A stretch of 11,402 nucleotides of DNA. It comes from Geobacter sp. Lineage in GTDB: Bacteria; Desulfobacterota; Desulfuromonadia; Geobacterales; DSM-12255. The position numbers and the translations under genes are program-made. Below are positions 1-6,484 of this stretch, piece after piece. Within the stretch, counting starts at the first letter, position 1; the number at the start of each line of letters is the position of its first letter. The stretch spans positions 1 through 11,402 of the forward strand of contig VEOV01000299.1 in assembly GCA_012026855.1 (NCBI GenBank). Direction: 5' to 3'. The notes below the pieces were generated by a model, which saw only the letters and a list, made by a program, of their open reading frames with translations, was not told the DNA's origin and searched no databases.

Positions 1-2
1 CG

Positions 3-578
3 GTACAGGGCTCCAGCCGCGAGAGTTTTGCCCTTATCCAGAAGGTCAGCAGCAAGGAGGAGCGGGTTTTCCGTGTGGGAGACCTGGTCTTCAATGCCGG
101 GCCGCTGGTTACCGTCAGGAAAGAGTATGTGGAGGTTCTGACCGGCAAGGTAAAAACCAAAATCCTCACCCCGGTTGCGGCCGCCACCTCGCCGGCAGCC
201 TCACCGGCCGGCCTGCCCGCTCCGCAGACCGGCAACACCCTGGCTGCCCAGACCGGCGCCGGCAGTTACGTCATTGACCAGCGGATGCTCAATGCGGCCC
301 TGGATAATATCGGCCAGGCAATGACCGACGCCAGGCTGCTGCCGAGCATGAAAGACGGCAAGGTGGAGGGGTTCAGGGCCTCAGAAGTAAAACCCCAGGG
401 GATCTTCGGCACTGTGGGGATCAGAAACGGCGATGTCCTTCTCCGGATGAACGATTTCCCCATAGATTCGCCGGAAAAGGCGATCCAGTCTTTCGCTTCC
501 CTGAAAGGGCAGAGCCGCATCAAGCTTGATCTGATCCGTGATGGGCAACCGGCAACTTTTAATTATGACATCCGCTAA
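3..578 (+). CDS. gspC: GspC, type II secretion inner-membrane/periplasmic linker (5'-truncated by window edge)
   Basis: The reading frame is open from base 3 and closes with TAA at 576-578, giving the last 191 residues. A GTG at 75 lies inside the domain and is not the true start. The first ~50 residues look like the GspC homology region: short beta strands with the typical 'y-x-v-G-D' turn (FRVGDLVFNAG, about 69-101) and alternating V/I positions. An Ala/Pro-rich linker follows (about 171-255). The final ~100 residues resemble a PDZ domain, with 'GIFGTVGIRNGDVLLRMND' (about 403-459) as the usual GLxxGDxI-type turn. In the family, GspC is anchored in the inner membrane, its HR domain contacts the N0 domain of GspD and its PDZ domain contributes to substrate choice. 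The N-terminal membrane segment lies upstream of the window. The position just before gspD fits. Identity is strong by context and domain order, moderate by sequence alone. Confidence 0.88.
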   Translation, partial: VQGSSRESFALIQKVSSKEERVFRVGDLVFNAGPLVTVRKEYVEVLTGKVKTKILTPVAAATSPAASPAGLPAPQTGNTLAAQTGAGSYVIDQRMLNAALDNIGQAMTDARLLPSMKDGKVEGFRASEVKPQGIFGTVGIRNGDVLLRMNDFPIDSPEKAIQSFASLKGQSRIKLDLIRDGQPATFNYDIR

Positions 579-594
579 CTACTATTTTTTCTGA

Positions 595-2547
595 ATGGTG
601 AAAACTGTGCGTAAACGACTCTTGTCACTCCTGCTTCTCCTGACCCTCTCCACCCTCCCCGCACCGGCCATGGCCAAGGGGGTCATTCTCAACTTCACCG
701 ATGTTGACATCGCCACCATGGTCAAGTTCATCAGCGACCTCACCGGCAAGAACTTTGTCATGGATGAGCGGGTAAAAGGGAAAATTTCCGTTTTCTCCCC
801 CTCCAAGCTGACCAATGATGAGGCCTTCAATGTCTTCACCTCGGTGCTGGAGTTGAAGGGCTTCACCCTGATCCAGTCGGGCAAGGCATACAAAATCGTC
901 CCCACCGCCTCTGCCAAACAGTCCGGCACGAAGCTCTATTCGGACAAGGAAAAGGTACCGGTAAACGAGTCCTATGTTGCCAGGGTCATCAACCTGGAGA
1001 ACATCTCCGCCCAGGAGGCGGTCACCTTCCTGCAGCCGGTCATCTCCAAGGATGGCCATGTGTCGGCTTTCGGGCCGGCCAACATGCTGCTGGTGGTGGA
1101 TTCCTCCTTCAATCTCCAGAAGGTCATGGCCATCGTGCAGATGATCGATGCCGAGAAACGGCGCGAACTGCCGGAAATCATCTATCTGAAGAGCGCCGGT
1201 GCCGACAATGTCGCCAAGGTCCTGCAGGACTGGCTGGGGGCCAAAGCGGCCAAACAGCCGGGACAGCCGGGAGCTGCTGCCATTGGCACTACGGTGGTTG
1301 CTGACACCCGACTCAATGCGGTGCTCGTTTTCGGCGGTGAAAAGGACAAGGAAGAAATCCGCAAGATGGTGGCGCTGGTGGACGTGGCCCCCCCTACCAG
1401 CAGCGGCAAGGTGAATGTCTACTACCTGGAGAACGCCGATGCCGTAGAGGTCGGCAAGGTGCTTGAAGGGGTTGTCAAAGGAAGTAGCGCCGCTCAGCCG
1501 GGACAGGCTGCCGCGCCCCAGAATTCACCTTTTGAAGGGGGGAAAATATCCATCACCCCGGACAAGGCGACCAACTCCCTGGTCATCATGGCATCTCCCA
1601 CCGACTACCAGAACCTGCTGCAGGTCATCCAGAAGCTTGACCGCAAGCGGCGCCAGGTCTTCGTCCAGGCAATGATTGCCGAAGTCTCCCTCTCCAAGGC
1701 AGCTGATCTGGGGGTCGAATGGGGCTTCTTCGGCGGCGGGGCTACCGGCTCGGCCATGGCGGCCGGCAGTTACGACCCGTTCGGAGCAATCGGGTCATTA
1801 TCGACCATCATGGGTTCGCTCACCTCGGCTGGCCTTGTCCCTGCGGACATGAAAAACACCAAAGCACTGAATTTCGCGGTTGTCCTCAAGGCGCTGCAGA
1901 GCAACGGCATCCTCAATGTGCTTTCCAGCCCGACCATTCTCACCTCCGACAACAAGGAAGCCGAGATTTTTGTCGGTGAGAATGTCCCCTTTGCCGGCAC
2001 AACCACCATCGGCACCGGTGGTGTCAGCCAGCAATCGGTCGAGCGGAAGGATACCGGCATCACCCTGAAGATAACCCCGCAGATCACCGATGGCGACTAT
2101 ATCAGACTGGATGTACAGCAGGAGATCTCAGCCCTGAAGTCAACCGCCGTAATCGGCGCTGCCAAGGATCTGGTCACCACCAAGCGCTCGGCAAAGACCT
2201 CGGTCATTGTCAAGGACCAGGAGACCGTGGCCATTGGCGGACTGATCTCCGAGACGGAGAATATCACCGAGAGCAAGGTGCCGCTCTTGGGGGACCTCCC
2301 GCTGCTCGGCTGGCTGTTCAAATCAAAGGGGGTCAGCCGTTCCAAGACCAACCTGATTCTGCTGCTCACCCCGAGAATGATCAGCGACGGCCGCGATCTG
2401 GCCGAAACGACCAGCAAGCAGCGAGACCGCTTCAGCGAAGCATCCAAAAAGGTTGAGCCGGTCAATGTCCCAACAGCGATCGGCACCAAACCTGCGGCGA
2501 CCGCACCGGCAGAACCGGCAGCAGCGCCGAAGAGCGAGGTGAAGTAG
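595..2547 (+). CDS. gspD: GspD, type II secretion outer-membrane secretin
   Basis: A 650-residue secretin, normal length for the family, forming the multimeric outer-membrane channel. Residues 1-27 are a Sec signal peptide: basic VRKR, a Leu-rich core, and a cleavage site after AMA (27). There is no lipobox. Domains in order: N0 (about 29-105), N1 (125-192), N2 (193-266), N3 (272-352), secretin core (from ~353). The secretin signature VPLLGDLPLLGWLF falls at 562-575, followed by the 'LLLLTPRMI' strand. The last ~30 residues are Ala/Pro/Lys-rich and look disordered; no typical S-domain for a pilotin is evident. Loops of N2 and N3 both carry QPGQ (221-224, 301-304), encoded by the same 12 bases. 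The ATG at 595 lies 16 bases after gspC and has no clear Shine-Dalgarno; GTG at 598 or 607 would also leave an intact signal peptide. Identity is secure, the exact start less so. Confidence 0.97.
   Translation: MVKTVRKRLLSLLLLLTLSTLPAPAMAKGVILNFTDVDIATMVKFISDLTGKNFVMDERVKGKISVFSPSKLTNDEAFNVFTSVLELKGFTLIQSGKAYKIVPTASAKQSGTKLYSDKEKVPVNESYVARVINLENISAQEAVTFLQPVISKDGHVSAFGPANMLLVVDSSFNLQKVMAIVQMIDAEKRRELPEIIYLKSAGADNVAKVLQDWLGAKAAKQPGQPGAAAIGTTVVADTRLNAVLVFGGEKDKEEIRKMVALVDVAPPTSSGKVNVYYLENADAVEVGKVLEGVVKGSSAAQPGQAAAPQNSPFEGGKISITPDKATNSLVIMASPTDYQNLLQVIQKLDRKRRQVFVQAMIAEVSLSKAADLGVEWGFFGGGATGSAMAAGSYDPFGAIGSLSTIMGSLTSAGLVPADMKNTKALNFAVVLKALQSNGILNVLSSPTILTSDNKEAEIFVGENVPFAGTTTIGTGGVSQQSVERKDTGITLKITPQITDGDYIRLDVQQEISALKSTAVIGAAKDLVTTKRSAKTSVIVKDQETVAIGGLISETENITESKVPLLGDLPLLGWLFKSKGVSRSKTNLILLLTPRMISDGRDLAETTSKQRDRFSEASKKVEPVNVPTAIGTKPAATAPAEPAAAPKSEVK
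2536..2541 (+). promoter_or_regulatory. Ribosome binding site supporting the TTG start of gspE
   Basis: GAGGTG inside the last codons of gspD sits about 8-10 bases before TTG 2550. The in-frame ATG at 2571 has only a weak GGAA-like stretch upstream, so this site favours the TTG. The two starts differ by seven residues. Confidence 0.55.
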
Positions 2548-2549
2548 CC

Positions 2550-4121
2550 TTGCCGGAAAATGCCGCCACCATGAAGGCAGAGGAGATTGCCCGGCGCCTG
2601 GGTCTCGGTTTCTCAACGGAAATCCATGATGCCGACTGCGACACCACCTGGCTCTCCCGGCTGCCGCTCTCCTTTGCCAAGGCAAACCTGCTTCTGCCGC
2701 TGCGGGAGGAGGATGGCTGCCTGCTGGTCGCCAGCGGCAACCCGACCAACCTGCTGGCGCTGGACGAGCTGCAGAATGCTGTCAGTATCCCGGTAAAAGC
2801 GGTTGTCTCCCCCCCGGACGAGGTGCTTGCTGCCATCAACCGGCTCTATGCCCGCCACTCCGGCTCAGCCAGCGAGGTGGTTGCCGAACTGGAGGCGGAA
2901 GAGCTCTCCTCGGTTGCCAGCCAGTTCAACCAGCCCCAGGATCTGCTCGACCTGACCGATGAAGCGCCGGTCATCAGGCTGCTCAACTCCGTTCTCTTCC
3001 AGGCGGTCAAGGAACGGGCCAGCGATATCCATATCGAGCCGTTCGAGCGGGACCTGGATGTCCGCTTCCGGATCGACGGCATCCTCTACAAGATGCTCTC
3101 ACCCCCCAAAGTGGTACAGGAAGCGCTCACCTCCCGGGTAAAGATCATGGCGGGGCTGAACATAGCCGAAAAAAGACTCCCCCAGGATGGCCGTTTCCGG
3201 GTCATCGTCGCCGGCCGGGACGTTGATATCCGGGTCTCCATCATCCCGACCTTCTTCGGCGAGCGAACTGTCCTCCGGATTCTGGACAAGCAGCGCGGCG
3301 TCCTCTCCCTCACCGACATCGGCCTGGGACAGCGGGAAAACAGCGTCGTGGAGCGGCTCCTGACCCGGACCAGCGGCATCATCCTGGTCACCGGCCCCAC
3401 CGGCAGCGGCAAGACCACCACCCTGTACAGCGCCCTGACGAAGATCAATTCGCCGGACAAGAACATCATCACCATCGAAGACCCGATCGAGTACCAGTTA
3501 CCGGGGGTCGGACAGATCCAGGTCAACCCGAAGATCGATCTCACCTTTGCCAATGGCCTCCGCTCCATTCTCCGCCAGGACCCGGATATCATCATGGTCG
3601 GCGAGATCCGCGACCCGGAAACCGCCGAGATTGCCATGCAGGCCAGCCTCACCGGTCACCTGGTGCTCTCCACCCTGCACACCAATGACGCGGCCACCGC
3701 GGTCACCCGTTTGATCGACATGGGGATAGAACCGTTCATGGTTGCCTCCACCCTCTCCGCGGTGCTTGCCCAGCGGCTGGTACGGCGCATCTGCCCCCAC
3801 TGCCGGGAGGAGTACCGGCCTGACCGGGAGTATGCCGGCATCGAACTTCCGGACAAACTCTACCGGGGCAAGGGGTGCGAAAAGTGCTTCAACCTCGGCA
3901 CCACCGGCCGGACCGGCATTTACGAGCTGCTGCCGATCGATGCCGAACTCTGCTCCATGATTATCCGCCGCTGTTCCACCAGGGAGATCAAGGATTACGC
4001 CATCTCCAGGGGGATGCGGACGCTGCGGGATGATGGTCTGGAAAAAGCCTTTGCCGGCATTACCACCCTGGAAGAGGTGCTCCGGGTGACCCAGGAAGAT
4101 TATGCCGATATTTCGCTATAA
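2550..4121 (+). CDS. gspE: GspE, type II secretion assembly ATPase
   Basis: A cytoplasmic hexameric ATPase that powers pseudopilus assembly, docked to the membrane through GspL. At 523 residues it is the usual size. An N-terminal T2SSE_N-type domain covers about 10-105; the N2 and RecA-like ATPase domains follow. Walker A is GPTGSGKTT at 282-290. The Asp box is ITIEDPIEY. Walker B is DPDIIMVGEIRD at 344-355, with the His box GHLVLSTLHTNDA just after. A zinc-binding tetracysteine module is present (C415-x2-C418 and C443-x2-C446), as in secretion GspE and PilB-type proteins. All catalytic motifs look intact. The start is TTG, 2 bases after gspD's stop with GAGG upstream; ATG 2571 (residue 8) is the alternative. 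It overlaps gspF by 20 bases. The gsp context separates it from the closely related pilus ATPase PilB. Confidence 0.97.
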   Translation: MPENAATMKAEEIARRLGLGFSTEIHDADCDTTWLSRLPLSFAKANLLLPLREEDGCLLVASGNPTNLLALDELQNAVSIPVKAVVSPPDEVLAAINRLYARHSGSASEVVAELEAEELSSVASQFNQPQDLLDLTDEAPVIRLLNSVLFQAVKERASDIHIEPFERDLDVRFRIDGILYKMLSPPKVVQEALTSRVKIMAGLNIAEKRLPQDGRFRVIVAGRDVDIRVSIIPTFFGERTVLRILDKQRGVLSLTDIGLGQRENSVVERLLTRTSGIILVTGPTGSGKTTTLYSALTKINSPDKNIITIEDPIEYQLPGVGQIQVNPKIDLTFANGLRSILRQDPDIIMVGEIRDPETAEIAMQASLTGHLVLSTLHTNDAATAVTRLIDMGIEPFMVASTLSAVLAQRLVRRICPHCREEYRPDREYAGIELPDKLYRGKGCEKCFNLGTTGRTGIYELLPIDAELCSMIIRRCSTREIKDYAISRGMRTLRDDGLEKAFAGITTLEEVLRVTQEDYADISL

Positions 4122-5307
4122 AGGTTATGGCAGGGAGGGCAAGGAGACTGCCGGCACCGTAACCGCCGACACCCCCAGGGGTGCGCGGGAAAAACTCAAA
4201 GCTGACGGCATCCTGGCCACAGCCATTGAGGCCGAAGCTTCGGCACCCCAGGGCGGCTTCTCCCTCCGCCACCGGGTCGGCCTGCCGGAACTGGCGCTCT
4301 TGACCAGAAGGCTGGCCACCCTGGTCGGCGCCTCCATGCCGCTCTTTGAAGCGGTGGCCACCCTGGTGGAACAGGAGCGCCCCGGCGAGCTGCGCAGTGT
4401 CCTGATCAGGGTCAAGGAGCGGCTGGCAGAGGGTAAGGGGCTGGCAGCAGCTCTGGCCGAAGAGCAGCCGCTTTTCAGCGAAAGCTATATCTCCATGGTC
4501 GCCGCCGGTGCGGCCAGCGGCGCCCTGGACACAATTCTGGAGCGGCTGGCCGACTTCCTCGAAGAGCAGGAGGCCATCAGGAGCCGGGTCACCAGCGCCC
4601 TGGCCTACCCGCTGCTCATGGCAGTGGTCGGCTGCGGGGTCATGCTCTTTCTGCTCGCCTTCGTCATCCCGAAAATCACCACCGTCTTTGCCGACAACAA
4701 GGCGGCACTGCCCCTGATCACCATTGTCCTGCTCAAGGTAAGCACCATCCTGCGCAAGGGGTGGTGGCTGCTGCTCCTGGCCGCCGCAGCCGGCGTCATT
4801 GCCTACAAGCGGATGATGAAAAGCGCCGCCTTCCATCTCAAGCGTGACGGCTTGCTCCTGCGGTTCCCCCTCTTCGGTCCCCTCATGCAGAAGCTGCTCC
4901 TGGCACGCTTTGCCAGTATTCTCGGCCTGCTCCTCTCCAGCGGCGTGCCGGTAATCATGGCGATGGAGATCACCGGTGAGGCGCTGGTCAACCGCGCCTA
5001 CCGGCTGTTTCTCAGCGATGCCCGGAGTGAACTTATGGAAGGGGGGAAGCTCTCCGCCACCCTGGGCCGCAGCCCGCTCTTCCCGCCGCTCTTGATCCAC
5101 ATGATCGGCATCGGCGAACAGAGCGGCACCCTGGATGCCATGCTCAACAAGGCAGGCACTGCCTTCGAACGGGAATTCGACACCGCCACCACCCGCTTCA
5201 TGGCGCTGCTGGAACCGGTCATGGTGCTCTCCATGGGGCTGGCGGTCGGCTTCGTAGTGGTGGCAGTGCTGCTGCCGATCTTCCAGTTGAACCAGCTGGT
5301 GAAATGA
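4102..5307 (+). CDS. gspF: GspF, type II secretion inner-membrane platform protein
   Basis: A polytopic inner-membrane protein at the centre of the T2SS platform, contacting GspE and GspL. At 401 residues it matches the family. It opens with the typical GspF N-terminus (MPIFRYKGYGREGKETAGTV). Two tandem T2SSF domains follow, at about 65-190 and 265-390. The first contains 'TRRLATLVGASMPLFEAV', the second the equivalent 'ARFASILGLLLSSGVPVIMA', a clear internal duplication. Predicted membrane helices lie at about 171-193, 221-236 and 373-394. The paired 'GEQSGTLDAML' and 'GAASGALDTIL' motifs are both present. ATG 4102 has AGGA five bases upstream and lies within the end of gspE. The stop at 5305-5307 overlaps an ATG (5304) in frame with the next gene, although that gene probably starts at 5328. 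Confidence 0.96.
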   Translation: MPIFRYKGYGREGKETAGTVTADTPRGAREKLKADGILATAIEAEASAPQGGFSLRHRVGLPELALLTRRLATLVGASMPLFEAVATLVEQERPGELRSVLIRVKERLAEGKGLAAALAEEQPLFSESYISMVAAGAASGALDTILERLADFLEEQEAIRSRVTSALAYPLLMAVVGCGVMLFLLAFVIPKITTVFADNKAALPLITIVLLKVSTILRKGWWLLLLAAAAGVIAYKRMMKSAAFHLKRDGLLLRFPLFGPLMQKLLLARFASILGLLLSSGVPVIMAMEITGEALVNRAYRLFLSDARSELMEGGKLSATLGRSPLFPPLLIHMIGIGEQSGTLDAMLNKAGTAFEREFDTATTRFMALLEPVMVLSMGLAVGFVVVAVLLPIFQLNQLVK

Positions 5308-5317
5308 TTCAGTTTGC

Positions 5318-5321
5318 GGAG
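5318..5321 (+). promoter_or_regulatory. Ribosome binding site deciding the start of the HEPN gene
   Basis: GGAG lies six bases before ATG 5328, an ideal distance. It is downstream of the in-frame ATG 5304 that overlaps the gspF stop, so it supports the shorter protein with its own initiation signal. Confidence 0.65.
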
Positions 5322-5327
5322 CTCACT

Positions 5328-5726
5328 ATGGACAAAGAACGACTTAACGAACGGATCGCGGATTACCTGAAAGCAGTCAGCCAGCTTGAAAAAGCCGCAC
5401 AACAGCCAAAGGACGAGTTCCTGCGTGACTCTGTGATCCAGCGATTCGAGTTTACCCATGAGCTTGCCTGGAAGATGCTGAAGCTCTGGCTGGAGCAGGA
5501 AAACATCTTTGCCCGGACGCCGAGGGAGACGCTGCAGGAGGCGCTTCAAGCCGGTTATATTGAGGACGGCAACGCCTGGAGCGACCTGCAGAAAATGCGC
5601 AATCTGACCAGCCACACCTACAACGAGCCGCTGGCCGACGATGTCTATGATTTTATTGTCAAACATGGAGCAAAGCTTTTCCGGCAACTAGCAGACAGGG
5701 CAACAGCATGGCTGACGAAAAGCTGA
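5328..5726 (+). CDS. HEPN-domain protein of the HI0074 / nucleotidyltransferase substrate-binding family (HepT-like putative toxin)
   Basis: A 132-residue all-helical protein. It matches the HI0074-type 'nucleotidyltransferase substrate binding' family by the stretches IQRFEFTHELAWKMLKLWLE, 'TPRETLQEALQAGYIEDGNAW' and RNLTSHTY. The last is the HEPN ribonuclease motif in its RX4HXY form: R91, H96, Y98. In characterised type VII toxin-antitoxin pairs, a HepT HEPN RNase is silenced when its MntA partner adds AMP to the tyrosine of this motif, so the gene may encode a ribonuclease toxin. That function is inferred; HI0074-like proteins have also been described simply as the substrate-binding half of a two-protein nucleotidyltransferase. 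The start at 5328 is chosen for GGAG six bases upstream and because the family begins close to this point. ATG 5304 would add eight residues and overlap gspF by 4 bases. The MNT gene follows with a 19-base overlap. There is no known role in secretion, and sampled GC is lower than in gspF and gspG. Confidence 0.9.
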   Translation: MDKERLNERIADYLKAVSQLEKAAQQPKDEFLRDSVIQRFEFTHELAWKMLKLWLEQENIFARTPRETLQEALQAGYIEDGNAWSDLQKMRNLTSHTYNEPLADDVYDFIVKHGAKLFRQLADRATAWLTKS

Positions 5727-6031
5727 TTTTCGGCCTGGCCGAGCACCACTACCAGGCAATGGCAGAGCTTTTAGGCCGACATGCGTCCATTGAGCGGGTG
5801 CTGATCTTCGGCTCCAGGGCAAAAGGTACGGCCAAACCGTGGTCGGATATAGATCTGGCTGTGGTTGCCCCCGGAATGTCGGACCAGGAGTTTTCACAGC
5901 TTTTACAGGAGTTGGAGGGTCTAGAGCTGGTGTTCAAGCTTGATCTGCTGCACTTTGACAGGCTGATTGGCCAGCCGAAACTGCGCGAAACTATCGAAAA
6001 ACATGGCCTGGATTTTTTAACTATCTCATAG
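5708..6031 (+). CDS. Minimal nucleotidyltransferase (MNT) of the HI0073 / MntA type, putative antitoxin partner
   Basis: A 107-residue single-domain DNA polymerase beta-like nucleotidyltransferase. The signature GSX10DXD is complete: G35-S36, then D47 and D49 in 'SDIDLAV'. A third metal-binding Asp is likely at D79 in 'VFKLDLLHFD'. This is the size and motif set of the MNT half of HEPN/MNT pairs. In MntA such proteins transfer AMP to the HEPN toxin and so neutralise it. The catalytic residues here are intact, so activity is plausible; the acceptor is inferred. ATG 5708 has AGGG seven bases upstream and overlaps the HEPN gene by 19 bases. The stop (6029-6031) lies in the ribosome binding site of gspG, so translation of gspG may be tied to this gene. 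An alternative reading is a generic nucleotidyltransferase acting on a small molecule. Confidence 0.9.
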   Translation: MADEKLIFGLAEHHYQAMAELLGRHASIERVLIFGSRAKGTAKPWSDIDLAVVAPGMSDQEFSQLLQELEGLELVFKLDLLHFDRLIGQPKLRETIEKHGLDFLTIS

Positions 6032-6034
6032 GAG
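6030..6034 (+). promoter_or_regulatory. gspG ribosome binding site overlapping the MNT stop codon
   Basis: AGGAG at 6030-6034 is six bases before ATG 6041. Its first two bases are the last two of the MNT gene's TAG. Ribosomes finishing the MNT gene end on the gspG initiation site, which suggests coupling across the boundary between the cassette and the pseudopilin genes. Confidence 0.7.
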
Positions 6035-6040
6035 AAACAT

Positions 6041-6484
6041 ATGAAACACAGATTAGTAAGCAACGCCGGCTTCACCCTCATTGAAATCATGGTAGTCATC
6101 GTCATTCTGGCCCTGTTGGCCGCGCTGGTCGGGCCGAAGATTATCGGCCGGAGCGACGATGCCCGCATTGCCGACGCCAAGGTGCAGATCAGGAACCTTG
6201 AGACCGCCCTGAAGCTCTACAAGCTTGACAGCAGCGTCTTCCCTACGACGGACCAGGGGCTGGCCGCACTGGTGACCAAGCCGGCCACCGGGGTCATTCC
6301 GAAGAACTACAAGGCCGAGGGCTACCTGGAGAGCAAGAAACTCCCCAAGGACCCCTGGGGTAATGATTACATCTACCTGTCACCTTCCGAGCATGGCGAC
6401 TACGAGCTCTGCTCCTACGGTTCCGATGGAGCCAAAGGGGGCGAAGGGAAGGCAGCGGATCTCTGTAACTACAATCTGCAGTGA
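6041..6484 (+). CDS. gspG: GspG, major pseudopilin
   Basis: The main subunit of the T2SS pseudopilus, 147 residues. It has a short basic prepilin leader cut after G10, then F11-TLIE with Glu at mature position 5 (E15) and a hydrophobic helix to about residue 32. The body has the conserved GspG run 'FPTTDQGLAALV', 'LPKDPWGNDYIYLSP' and the C-terminal glycine-rich loop 'GSDGAKGGEGKAADL', which holds the calcium site in this family (D129 and D140 are the likely acidic ligands). Unusually, cysteines stand at both edges of this loop, C124 in 'ELCSYG' and C142 in 'DLCNY', where GspG normally has Tyr/Phe and Gly or another residue; they could form a disulphide. It follows the HEPN/MNT cassette rather than gspF directly. 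The strong ribosome binding site supports ATG 6041. The gspH start codon overlaps its stop. Confidence 0.97.
   Translation: MKHRLVSNAGFTLIEIMVVIVILALLAALVGPKIIGRSDDARIADAKVQIRNLETALKLYKLDSSVFPTTDQGLAALVTKPATGVIPKNYKAEGYLESKKLPKDPWGNDYIYLSPSEHGDYELCSYGSDGAKGGEGKAADLCNYNLQ

Noticed and set aside
4060..5100. Minus-strand open frame of 346 codons antisense to gspF
   Set aside because: Composition is dominated by Gln, Gly, Glu and Ala as a shadow of gspF codons. It has no recognisable domain, and gspF on the other strand is certain.
5304..5327. ATG 5304 as the start of the HEPN gene (ATGA overlap with gspF)
   Set aside because: ATG 5328 has GGAG six bases upstream and matches the usual N-terminus of the family better. 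Kept only as an alternative.
5287..5329. Possible promoter for the HEPN/MNT pair (TTGAAC at 5287-5292)
   Set aside because: At a 17-base spacing the -10 position reads cagttt, and the nearby cactat matches only half of a consensus -10. Not enough to call a promoter.
6011..6034. T-run near the end of the MNT gene as a terminator before gspG
   Set aside because: I found no stable inverted repeat directly upstream of the T-run, and it lies inside the coding sequence.
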